This document shows, one piece after another, positions 24,058-31,370 of a stretch of DNA of 38,320 bases. Each line of letters begins with the position of its first letter. The stretch's first letter is position 1. The notes beneath the pieces were generated by a model that was not told where the DNA came from, made no database searches, and saw only the letters and a list, made by a program, of their open reading frames with translations. Source of the DNA: Acidovorax kalamii (GTDB lineage Bacteria; Pseudomonadota; Gammaproteobacteria; Burkholderiales; Burkholderiaceae_C); assembly GCF_002245625.1 (NCBI RefSeq), contig NZ_NOIG01000017.1, positions 1 to 38,320 on the forward strand. Direction: 5' to 3'. The position numbers were made by a program, and so were the translations under genes.

Positions 24058-26589
24058 TCAGGCCGGCGGGGATTGCGGCGCGGACTTTGCATTCTGCAGC
24101 CACCGCTGGTTGGCGACAAAAGCAACAGTCAGCGCCAGCCCTGCCATCAAGGCCAGCAGCCAGTGCAGCGCAGGCAATGGCACAAACTTGAATGCACCAG
24201 ACAGCCACGGAACGGTGGTGATGGCCGTCAGCGCCGCCAGCGTGCCGCCGATCACCCACAAGCTGACCGGCGTGAGGCCTGCCCACAGGCTGCGCCAGCG
24301 GGGCGGGTTGCTGCGGCTGGGCAGGATCAGTGCGGCGTTAGCGGTCACCAGCACCACAAACGCGGCCGTGCTGGCGGTGGCGGCATATGCAGGCTGGCTC
24401 AGCAGCCAGGCATACAGGCCCACCACGGCGGCCGTCACCACGCTGCCCTGCAGCACGCTCAGCAGGATGTGGCGGGCGGACAGCAGGGGTTCGTCGGCCG
24501 TGCGTGGCGGCTGCTGCATGAGGTTGGCAGCACCTTCCTCGGCCTCGAACACGATGGAGCAGGCCGGGTCGATGACCAGCTCCAGAAACGCGATGTGCAG
24601 CGGTGCCAGCACCAGCGGCAGCCCGAACAGCACCGGTAGCAGCGCCAGCCCAATGATGGGGACGTGCACCGCCAGCGTGTAGACCATGGCCTGGCGCAGG
24701 TTGGCAAAGGTCTGCCGCCCCCGGTGAATCGCCAGCACGATGGCTGCAAAGTCGTCGTGCAGCAGCACCAGGGCGGCGGCCTCGCGCGCCACGTCGGTGC
24801 CGCGCTGGCCCATGGCGATGCCGATGTGGGCCGCCTTGAGGGCAGGGGCGTCGTTCACGCCGTCACCGGTCATGGCCACCACCTCGCCCTGGGCCTTGAG
24901 GGCTTCCACCAGCGCCAGCTTCTGGTGTGGCTTGATGCGTGCAAACACGCTGACCTGCCGGACCTGGTCGGCCAGCACCTGCGGCGGCATGTGAGCCAGC
25001 TCGTCGCCGGTGATCACGCGGTCGTTGGCGATGCCCGCCTGGGCTGCAATGGCGCGCGCGGTGCGGGGGTGGTCGCCGGTAATCATCACCACGCGAATGC
25101 CCGCCTGGCGGCACTGCGCGACGGCCTGGGGTACCTCGGGGCGCAGCGGGTCGGCCAGGGCCACCAGGCCCAGCCACTCAAAGTCAAAGTCGTGCTGGGC
25201 GTCGGGCCAGGTGTCTTGAGTGCGGTGAAGGGCCTTGGCCACGCCCAGCACCCGCAGGCCCCGGTCGGCCAGGCGCGCGGCCTGGGTACTGACGGCGGCG
25301 CGCTCGGCGTCGGGCAGGTGGCAGAGGTCGGCCACGGCTTCGGGCGCGCCCTTGGTGGCTACGGTGTCGTGCGCCGAGGTGCCGTCGCGCCACAGGTGGC
25401 TCATGGCCAGCAGCTGGGGCGACAGCTCGTATTCGCGTGCCAGCGACCATGCGGGGTGCAGGTGCTCGGTGTCCACCAGGTGGTCCGCCGCCATGCGGTG
25501 AAAGGCCTGCTCCATGGGGTCGTGCGGTTCGATCTCGCTGGCCAGCACGGCGTATTCGAGCAGTTCGTGGAAGGCATCGGGCAGCGCGCTGCCATCCGCT
25601 GCGGCGGGCAGGTTCTGCACATCCAGCTCCTGGCCCGCAATGCAGAGCGCCGCCACAGCCATGCGGTTTTGGGTCAGGGTGCCGGTCTTGTCCACGCACA
25701 GCACCGTGGTCTGGCCCAGCGTCTCGATGGCGTTGAGCCGCCGCGTGAGCACCTGCTGCGCCGCCAGCCGCCGAGCGGCCAGGGCCAGGAAGATGATCAT
25801 GATCACGGGCAGCTCTTGCGGCAAAACCCCCATGGCCAGCGTGATGCCCGCCAGCACGGCCTGCAGCCAGTCGCCCCGCAGCGCCCAGAACAGGACCACC
25901 AGCAGCGCGCACAGCGACAGGCCGATGACCACCAGCTTGCGTGTGAGCCGCGCCATCTCTTCACGCAGCGGCGAAGCCTGCAGGGCAATGGTGTCGAGCG
26001 ACTGGCCGATGCGACCCAGCTCCGTGTGGCGCCCCACGGCAGTCACCTGCAGCAGACCCTGGCCGCTGACCACCAGCGTGCCTGCAAACACCTTGTCGGA
26101 TGGTTGTTTGGCCACAGGCTCGGATTCGCCGGTCAGCATCGACTCGTTGGCGGCCAGCTCGTGGGCCTGCAGCAGCGTGCCGTCGGCCGGGATGCGGTCG
26201 CCTTCGGCAATCATCAGAAGGTCTTCGCGCACCACGTCGCGGCCTGCAATGCGCACCAGGGTGCCGCCGCGCAACGCCAGCGCTCGGGGGCTGGAGAGGT
26301 CGCGCAGGGCGTTCAGCGCGTTGTCGGTGCGGCGCTCCTGCAGCACCGTGATCGCCATGATGATCACTACGAAGCCCAGCAGGATCAGCGCCTCGTGCGC
26401 ATCGCCCATCGCGAGGTAGATGGCGCCTGCGCCCAGCAACAGCAGGAACATGGGCTCGGTGACCACGTCCCAGGCCATGTCGCGCAGCGTGCGGCGCTGG
26501 CTGATGCCCAGTTCGTTGGGGCCTTCCTCGCGCAGGCGCTGGGCGGCAACGGCCGGGTCGAGGCCGGTAGTGGAGTCGGTAGTGGGCAT
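24058..26589 (-). CDS. P-type cation-transporting ATPase (P2-like)
   Basis: An 843-residue ATP-driven cation pump. The domains are a cation-ATPase N-terminal region (residues 1-45), an actuator with TGES (153-156), phosphorylation D300 (DKTGTLTQNRM), KGAPE (413-417), MITGDHPRTA (502-511) and GDGVNDAP (576-583). Membrane helices lie at about 45-85, 220-275 and 635-835. It has no N-terminal heavy-metal domain and no CPC, so it is not a copper or zinc pump. The TM4 site reads PQELP (257-261) where calcium and sodium pumps usually have an acidic residue, and TM6 reads FLELVIDPACSIVFEAE. The ion is undetermined; calcium, magnesium or monovalent cations are possible. ATG 26589 fits the family start. 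Confidence 0.93.
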   Translation of the reverse strand: MPTTDSTTGLDPAVAAQRLREEGPNELGISQRRTLRDMAWDVVTEPMFLLLLGAGAIYLAMGDAHEALILLGFVVIIMAITVLQERRTDNALNALRDLSSPRALALRGGTLVRIAGRDVVREDLLMIAEGDRIPADGTLLQAHELAANESMLTGESEPVAKQPSDKVFAGTLVVSGQGLLQVTAVGRHTELGRIGQSLDTIALQASPLREEMARLTRKLVVIGLSLCALLVVLFWALRGDWLQAVLAGITLAMGVLPQELPVIMIIFLALAARRLAAQQVLTRRLNAIETLGQTTVLCVDKTGTLTQNRMAVAALCIAGQELDVQNLPAAADGSALPDAFHELLEYAVLASEIEPHDPMEQAFHRMAADHLVDTEHLHPAWSLAREYELSPQLLAMSHLWRDGTSAHDTVATKGAPEAVADLCHLPDAERAAVSTQAARLADRGLRVLGVAKALHRTQDTWPDAQHDFDFEWLGLVALADPLRPEVPQAVAQCRQAGIRVVMITGDHPRTARAIAAQAGIANDRVITGDELAHMPPQVLADQVRQVSVFARIKPHQKLALVEALKAQGEVVAMTGDGVNDAPALKAAHIGIAMGQRGTDVAREAAALVLLHDDFAAIVLAIHRGRQTFANLRQAMVYTLAVHVPIIGLALLPVLFGLPLVLAPLHIAFLELVIDPACSIVFEAEEGAANLMQQPPRTADEPLLSARHILLSVLQGSVVTAAVVGLYAWLLSQPAYAATASTAAFVVLVTANAALILPSRSNPPRWRSLWAGLTPVSLWVIGGTLAALTAITTVPWLSGAFKFVPLPALHWLLALMAGLALTVAFVANQRWLQNAKSAPQSPPA

Positions 26590-26696
26590 GTGGACCGTGA
26601 AGCTGCGTTGCAAGGAGGGTCGCAACGGTGCAGCCGTTATACCGCGCGCTGGTGTCTGCAGCCCTGATGCAGCGCAGTGGGCCGCACCCGGGGTTC

Positions 26697-26861
26697 TTAC
26701 ACCTCGCACATCACAAAGTCAGCCTTGCCAATATTGCATTCGGGGCAGCGCCAGTCGTTGGGCACGTCGGCCCAGAGGGTGCCGGGCGCGATCCCGTGGT
26801 CGGGCAGGCCTGCAGCCTCGTCGTAGATCCAGCCGCAAACGGCACACATGTAGATTTTCAT
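26697..26861 (-). CDS. Rubredoxin
   Basis: A 54-residue electron carrier, short enough to be missed by length cut-offs. It has both iron-binding Cys pairs: C6-x2-C9 (MCAVCGWIYDE) and C39-x2-C42 (WRCPECNIGKADF), the family spacing, with conserved Tyr and Trp positions and the GTLWADVPNDW segment. A fifth Cys (C52) is near the end. It would carry single electrons through a mononuclear Fe(Cys)4 site in the cytoplasm. It lies 32 bases downstream of the cytochrome b gene on the same strand and may be the last gene of the SHP-DHC-cytochrome b operon. The P-type ATPase gene starts 107 bases further on. Confidence 0.93.
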   Translation of the reverse strand: MKIYMCAVCGWIYDEAAGLPDHGIAPGTLWADVPNDWRCPECNIGKADFVMCEV

Positions 26862-26893
26862 GGGGTGTTTCTTTCGTAGTCGGTGGCTATGAC

Positions 26894-27661
26894 TCAGTCG
26901 TCATCCTGGTGCCGTTGGTGTTCGGTCGATATGCCGCTGGCAACCCAGCCGTTGGGCGACTGCTGCCACTGCCAGGCACCGAAGGCCAGTGTCGCGATCA
27001 GCAGCAGGGCTGCGAGCCAGGCGCGGTTCTTGGGGACCAGATCGGGTCCCTTGCCCTCCACCCGGCCGGTGAGCATGGGCAGCGCCTGGTTCTTGCGGCG
27101 CAGCACGCTCAAGCCTGCAATCAGCGCGATATGGGCCAGCACCACAAACAGCAGGGCGTTGCCGAAGAACTCATGCACCTCTTCCATCACTTCTCCCATC
27201 CAGTGGCCACCCAGCGCAGCGCCCCAGTCGTTGTAGGTGGCGTAGCCACTGAGCGTGAGGGGCACCACCAGCGCCAGCAGCAACACGATGGTCAGTGCCA
27301 TCAGCAGGTTCTGGCCCTGGCGCCAGTTGATCTGCGTGACCGATGGGGCCTGAGGCAGTGCGCGCAGCCATGCGGGCGCCCCGGCCAGCTTGCGCCACAG
27401 CAGGCCCAGGCCCGAGGTGCGCGGCCCGAAGATGCCGTACAGCAAGCGAAAGCCCAGCAGCCCAGCCATGGTGTAGCCCAGGGTGACGTGCAGCAACCGC
27501 CAGTGCTCGCCGTCGGCCGTGGCGTAGGCGCCCACAAAGCTCAGTGCAAAAAGCCAGTGGAAGATGCGTGTGGGTGCGTCGATGACCCGGCGGCTGGGCA
27601 CTTTGGCCGGAGCGGGTTGCGCCGTTGCGTCGGCGGGATGGAGGGTGGGTGTGTTGTTCAT
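26894..27661 (-). CDS. Cytochrome b (b561/hydrogenase-type) of the SHP-DHC cluster
   Basis: A 255-residue inner-membrane di-heme cytochrome b. Four main membrane helices are visible: RIFHWLFALSFVGAYAT, LLHVTLGYTMAGLLGFRLLYG, LLMALTIVLLLALVVPLTLSG and FFGNALLFVVLAHIALIAGLS. A fifth segment occurs near the C-terminus. Candidate heme ligands are the histidines in RIFHWL, RLLHVT, EEVHEF and LAHIAL. It would pass electrons between the quinone pool and periplasmic DHC. ATG 27661 has AGGAG upstream with good spacing. The order SHP, DHC, cytochrome b matches the conserved gene cluster known from Rhodobacter and many betaproteobacteria. Confidence 0.92.
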   Translation of the reverse strand: MNNTPTLHPADATAQPAPAKVPSRRVIDAPTRIFHWLFALSFVGAYATADGEHWRLLHVTLGYTMAGLLGFRLLYGIFGPRTSGLGLLWRKLAGAPAWLRALPQAPSVTQINWRQGQNLLMALTIVLLLALVVPLTLSGYATYNDWGAALGGHWMGEVMEEVHEFFGNALLFVVLAHIALIAGLSVLRRKNQALPMLTGRVEGKGPDLVPKNRAWLAALLLIATLAFGAWQWQQSPNGWVASGISTEHQRHQDDD

Positions 27662-27705
27662 CGTGTTCTCCTTGTGGGGCTCCTGAGGAGGGCCGTGCGT
27701 GGCGG

Positions 27706-28230
27706 TCAGTCGTTCCAGGCGCGGCGTGAACGGGCATCCGGCCCCGCCGGCATGCGCAGGTCGTGGTCGTCAAACTGCCCCTGGTCTGCGCCCGTGTGGC
27801 AGGCCGCGCAATTGGCCGCGCTTTTCACGCTGGCGAGCTTCCAGGTGGCGGGTTCGATCTTTCGGTGCTTGCGTTCAAACCAGGCCGAACGGGTGATGCG
27901 GTCCTCAGGCGGCTCTTCGTTCACGCGCTTGTAGGTGCCTGCGTGGGCCTGCAGCCACTGGTTGAGCTGGCGAACGGTGGTGGCATCCAGCGATGCGTCG
28001 GTGCCGTAGTGCTTGTCCAGGCCCATCAGCACGCGGTTCCAAGACGCTGCGGGCAGCAGGCCGGGCGGGTAGGCGGTGTGGCAGGCGGCGCATTCCTGCG
28101 CGTAGGCGCTGGGCACATTGCGGGGCATGGCACGCCCGCTGTCCGCGTGGGCGCTGGTGAGGGACAGCAGGGCCAGCGCGCACGCGGCGGCGGCCAGGGG
28201 CGCAGAGCGCAATGGGACTGGTTTTTTCAT
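27706..28230 (-). CDS. Diheme cytochrome c (DHC)
   Basis: A 174-residue periplasmic protein with a signal peptide (basic start, hydrophobic 10-26, likely cleavage after SAHA). It has two heme c sites, CAACH at 47-51 and CAACH at 141-145. The sequence AYAQECAACHTAYPPGLLP and the C-terminal NCAACHTGADQGQF fit the DHC (PF09626) family. DHC is the known electron donor to SHP. ATG 28230 lies 7 bases after the SHP stop and its frame excludes an unlikely longer version to 28299. It is followed by the cytochrome b gene after 44 bases. Confidence 0.93.
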   Translation of the reverse strand: MKKPVPLRSAPLAAAACALALLSLTSAHADSGRAMPRNVPSAYAQECAACHTAYPPGLLPAASWNRVLMGLDKHYGTDASLDATTVRQLNQWLQAHAGTYKRVNEEPPEDRITRSAWFERKHRKIEPATWKLASVKSAANCAACHTGADQGQFDDHDLRMPAGPDARSRRAWND

Positions 28231-28237
28231 GACGTTC

Positions 28238-28642
28238 TCAGGGCTTGAGGGCGTTGAGGTAGGCCAGCACGTCGGCCTTTTCCACCGCGGTGCATTCACG
28301 GCTCAGCACGTCGTTGCAGTTGCGGCGGAACCACTTGTCCACCTTGGCGGTGTCGGTAAAGGCTTTGGGGTTGAACGCCGGGGCCAGGGGCGCGATCGGC
28401 TTGCCGGTGCTGGCATGTTTGCCCTGTGCGGTGGGCGGTGTGCCGTGGCAGGATGCGCAAGACCACTCGCCGCCATGGCGTGTGGCGAAGAACACCTTGC
28501 CCTTGTCGGCATTGCCCGGGCTGCCGGCCTGGGCGCTCCAGTGGGCGAGCTGCTGGGCGGCCGTGGTGTCTGCGGCGTGGCTGATGCTGCTGGCGGCAAG
28601 TGTGCAGAGCGCTGCCAGCGTCAGTGTGCGAAGGGATTTCAT
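28238..28642 (-). CDS. SHP-type cytochrome c (sphaeroides heme protein, DUF1924)
   Basis: A 134-residue periplasmic monoheme cytochrome with a signal peptide (cleavage likely after residue 23, SHA/AD). The heme motif is CASCH (62-66). The C-terminal half has RRNCNDVLSREC (N108, C109, N110, C117). Family members use an asparagine as an unusual sixth heme ligand, released on reduction, and have a nearby disulfide; these residues fit that pattern. SHP binds oxygen and small N-oxides when reduced, but its physiological role is unsettled. ATG 28642 has an AAGGA site 7 bases upstream. First gene of its operon, divergent from PepSY-response regulator-kinase. Confidence 0.93.
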   Translation of the reverse strand: MKSLRTLTLAALCTLAASSISHAADTTAAQQLAHWSAQAGSPGNADKGKVFFATRHGGEWSCASCHGTPPTAQGKHASTGKPIAPLAPAFNPKAFTDTAKVDKWFRRNCNDVLSRECTAVEKADVLAYLNALKP

Positions 28643-28676
28643 GCCGTGGTCCTTGTGGGTTTCATCGTGTGTGGCG

Positions 28677-28709
28677 ATTGTTGAAATCCCTGCCTGAACG
28701 GCGCGTGAA
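28677..28709 (-). promoter_or_regulatory. Response-regulator-type promoter for the SHP operon
   Basis: On the minus strand TTCA-CGCGCCG-TTCAG (28709-28694), i.e. direct TTCA repeats 11 bases apart as bound by tandem OmpR-class dimers, then exactly 11 bases to AACAAT (28682-28677) as -10. It mirrors the plus-strand element at 28717-28749. Confidence 0.65.
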
Positions 28710-28716
28710 AGGGCTG

Positions 28717-28749
28717 TTCATCGGCCGTTCAGATACCGCGCGGGACAAT
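28717..28749 (+). promoter_or_regulatory. Response-regulator-type promoter for PepSY-regulator-kinase
   Basis: TTCA-TCGGCCG-TTCAG (28717-28732), then 11 bases, then GACAAT (28744-28749). Same sequence pattern and identical spacing as the minus-strand copy. The expected transcript start is at or next to the ATG at 28756, so the mRNA may be leaderless. Confidence 0.65.
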
Positions 28750-28755
28750 GCGCCC

Positions 28756-29127
28756 ATGTTTTTTCTCTCCTTCCTCCCTGTTGCTGCGGGCCGCCATGGC
28801 AAGCGCTGGCGCCTGGCGGCCTGCGTGCTGTGCGCTGCTGCGCTGGCCGTGCCACCTGCTGGGGCCAGTGGCAAGGACGACCACGACCGTGCCCGGCAGG
28901 CCGTGCAGGCGGGCCAGGTGCTGCCGCTGCCCACGGTGCTGGAGCGCCTGCAGCGCGAGATGCCGGGCCAGGTGCTGGAAGTGGAGCTGGAGCAGGAGCG
29001 CGAGCGCTGGATTTACGAGATCAAGCTGCTGACGCCTGCCGGGCAGTTGACCAAGGTCAAGCTCGATGCGCGCACCGCCGAGGTGCTGCGCATCAAATCG
29101 CGCGACGATCAGCGCACCGGCCGATAA
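28756..29127 (+). CDS. PepSY-domain periplasmic protein
   Basis: A 123-residue exported protein. Residues up to about 37 form a signal sequence (RWRLAACVLCAAALAVPPAGASG) although the first 14 residues are an odd hydrophobic lead. The mature part is a small PepSY-like unit: ARQAVQAGQVLPLPTVLERL, VLEVELEQERERWIYEIKLL and KVKLDARTAEVLRI. PepSY proteins often sit beside two-component systems and may inhibit proteases or sense envelope state. ATG 28756 is the only reasonable start but has no ribosome site, and the proposed promoter places the transcript start there. It precedes the response regulator by 33 bases. Confidence 0.82.
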   Translation: MFFLSFLPVAAGRHGKRWRLAACVLCAAALAVPPAGASGKDDHDRARQAVQAGQVLPLPTVLERLQREMPGQVLEVELEQERERWIYEIKLLTPAGQLTKVKLDARTAEVLRIKSRDDQRTGR

Positions 29128-29160
29128 CACGGCCAGCACCGACCCCGTGGTTCACTGCCC

Positions 29161-29820
29161 ATGCGCATCCTCCTGGTAGAAGACGACACCCTGCTACGCG
29201 CCCAGCTGCGCACCGCGCTGCACGATGCGGGCTACACCGTGGACGAGGCCGACAACGGGCGTGACGCGCAGTTTCTGGGCGAGACCGAAGCGGTGGATGC
29301 CGTGGTGCTGGACCTGGGCCTGCCGGTGGTGGATGGGATCTCGGTGCTCAAGCGCTGGCGTGCCCAGGGGCGCAACATGCCGGTGCTGATCCTCACGGCG
29401 CGCGACAACTGGCACGAGAAGGTCGCAGGCATTGATGCGGGTGCCGACGACTACCTGACCAAGCCCTTTCACATGGAAGAACTGCTCGCGCGACTGCGGG
29501 CCCTGATCCGCCGCGCCAGCGGGCAGGCGTCTGCCGTGCTGCAGTGCGGCGACTTGCAGCTGGACACCCGCAGCGGCCGCGTGACCCATGCTGGCCAGCC
29601 TGTGGTGCTCACTGCGCACGAATACAAAGTGCTGAACTACCTCATGCACCGCCCCGGTGTGTTGGTGTCGCGCGCAGAGCTGGTCGAACACATCTATGCG
29701 CAGGACTTTGACCGCGACTCCAACACCATCGAAGTGTTTGTGGGGCGGCTGCGCAAGAAGTTGCCCGGCACCTGTATCGAAACGGTGCGCGGCATGGGCT
29801 ACCGAATGGTGCCGCCATGA
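29161..29820 (+). CDS. OmpR/PhoP-family response regulator
   Basis: A 219-residue regulator. The receiver domain has acidic residues E7-D8-D9, phospho-acceptor D51 (VVLDLGLP), T79 (LILTARD) and K101 (LTKPF). The C-terminal winged helix spans about 125-218 and ends with the family's RLRKKLPGTCIETVRGMGYRM in two motifs. It resembles PhoP/QseB-type proteins. Its stop overlaps the kinase start as ATGA. Direct TTCA repeats at 11-base spacing in the nearby divergent promoter region suit binding by this protein, giving a closed circuit that would control both the cytochrome operon and its own operon. Confidence 0.95.
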   Translation: MRILLVEDDTLLRAQLRTALHDAGYTVDEADNGRDAQFLGETEAVDAVVLDLGLPVVDGISVLKRWRAQGRNMPVLILTARDNWHEKVAGIDAGADDYLTKPFHMEELLARLRALIRRASGQASAVLQCGDLQLDTRSGRVTHAGQPVVLTAHEYKVLNYLMHRPGVLVSRAELVEHIYAQDFDRDSNTIEVFVGRLRKKLPGTCIETVRGMGYRMVPP

Positions 29821-31253
29821 GCTGGGGCGGGTTTCCTGCTGCGGCCTGGCACTGGTCGCGGTCGCTGCGGTTCCGTCTGCTGGTGGTCACGGTGGTGGGG
29901 GTGGCTGTGGCCGTGGTGCTGGCGGGGCTGGTGCTCAGCGGGCTGTTTCGCGAGCATGTGCAGCGGCAGTTCGAGGCCACCCTTTTGCAGCAGCTGGACC
30001 AGGTCACGGCTCGGCTGGAGTTCGATGGCCAGGGCCAGCCGGTGGTTGCAGCCCAGGCGCTGTCGGACCCGCGCTGGCTCAAGCCGTACTCGGGCCTGTA
30101 CTGGCAGGTGGATGCCATGGCGCCCGACGGGCGCAGCCGGGTCGGGGTGTTGCGCTCGCGCTCCTTGTGGGATACCAGCCTGGTTTTGCAGGCCGATGCG
30201 TTGACCGATGGGGCCGTGCATGTGCACGAAGTGGTTGGCCCGCAGGGCGCGCCCTTGCTGGTGCTGGAGCGCACCGTGCGTGCCGAGGGCGTGGATGCGG
30301 CGCGCTGGCGGCTGATCGTGGCGGCCGATCTGCAGGCCACACAGGCGGCCACTGCACAGTTCACGCGCGTGCTGGGTTTGTCGCTGCTGGTGCTGCTGGC
30401 GCTGCTGGCAGCAGCCGCCTGGGCCCAGGTGGCGGTGGGGCTGAAACCCTTGCAGGCGCTGCAGCGGGGCTTGCAGGATGTGCAGCAGGCTCGCACCACC
30501 CAGTTGCAGGGGGCATTCCCTGCGGAGGTGCAACCGCTGGTGAATGACTTCAACGCCGTGCTGACCCGCAATGCCGAGGTGGTGGAGCGTGCGCGCACCC
30601 AGGCCGGCAATCTGGCACACGCCTTGAAAACACCCCTGTCGGTGCTGGAGAACGCGGCCCGCGCGCCTGCAGCCACGGATGGCGCGGTGATGGCTGCGCT
30701 GGTGCACGAGCAGGTGCAGATGGCGCAGCGCCACATCGACTGGCACCTGGCGCGTTCGCGCGTGGCCGCATCGGTGCACCTGCCGGGCCAGCGCACAGCA
30801 CTGGAGCCGGTGGTGGCAGGGCTGGTGCGGGTCATGAACAAGGTGCATGCCGGGCGGGGCGTGGACATCACCGTCGGGCTGCCCGAAGCCCCGCTGTTCT
30901 TCGCGGGCGAGGCGCAGGATCTGCAGGAAATGCTGGGCAACCTGCTGGACAACGCCTGCAAATGGGCGCGGTCCAGCGTGCGGGTGCAAGCGCATATCGA
31001 CGGCGGGCAGCCGCTGCAGATGGTGGTCAGCGTCGAGGACGACGGCCCTGGCATTGGCACCGCGCAGCGGGCGTTGGCGCTGGAGCGCGGCGTGCGGCTG
31101 GACGAAACGGTGCCAGGCACAGGGCTGGGCTTGGCCATCGTGCAGGAGCTGGCGGCCCTGTACGCAGGGCGCTTGGATCTTCAGTCTTCCGAACTGGGCG
31201 GGTTGCGGGCCGCACTCTCCTTGCCTGCCGCCCGGCAAGCCTTGCCGCAATGA
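29817..31253 (+). CDS. Sensor histidine kinase
   Basis: A 478-residue inner-membrane kinase. Two membrane helices (about 21-43 and 184-205) enclose a periplasmic sensor of about 140 residues (LKPYSGLYWQVDA is a feature of PhoQ/QseC-like sensors). A HAMP-like linker follows. The H box is NLAHALKTPLSVLENA with H268, then N box NLLDNACKW, G1 EDDGPGIG and G2 GTGLGLAI. Start ATG 29817 overlaps the regulator stop. Such kinase-regulator pairs are known partners of SHP/DHC gene clusters, so the signal may be related to redox state, oxygen or reactive N/O species, but nothing in the sequence proves that. Confidence 0.94.
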   Translation: MSWGGFPAAAWHWSRSLRFRLLVVTVVGVAVAVVLAGLVLSGLFREHVQRQFEATLLQQLDQVTARLEFDGQGQPVVAAQALSDPRWLKPYSGLYWQVDAMAPDGRSRVGVLRSRSLWDTSLVLQADALTDGAVHVHEVVGPQGAPLLVLERTVRAEGVDAARWRLIVAADLQATQAATAQFTRVLGLSLLVLLALLAAAAWAQVAVGLKPLQALQRGLQDVQQARTTQLQGAFPAEVQPLVNDFNAVLTRNAEVVERARTQAGNLAHALKTPLSVLENAARAPAATDGAVMAALVHEQVQMAQRHIDWHLARSRVAASVHLPGQRTALEPVVAGLVRVMNKVHAGRGVDITVGLPEAPLFFAGEAQDLQEMLGNLLDNACKWARSSVRVQAHIDGGQPLQMVVSVEDDGPGIGTAQRALALERGVRLDETVPGTGLGLAIVQELAALYAGRLDLQSSELGGLRAALSLPAARQALPQ

Positions 31254-31310
31254 CGGCGGGACCTGTCTGCCTTGCGGTGCAGATTCCGCATGCGGGCAGG
31301 TATATGAAGC

Positions 31311-31367
31311 AGAAAATTGGCCGTCTGCGCCCGACCGTATTTGATTGTTTGCTATAAATAAAATAGC
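31311..31367 (-). repeat. Interspersed repeat R1, copy E
   Basis: AGAAAATTGGCCGTCTGCGC, then CCGACCGTATTTGATTGTTT and the dyad core GCTATAAATAAAATAGC (31351-31367). The core ends 3 bases before the TAA stop (31371-31373) of the DUF1631 gene. It shares the orientation of copy C. Confidence 0.75.
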
Positions 31368-31370
31368 AAT

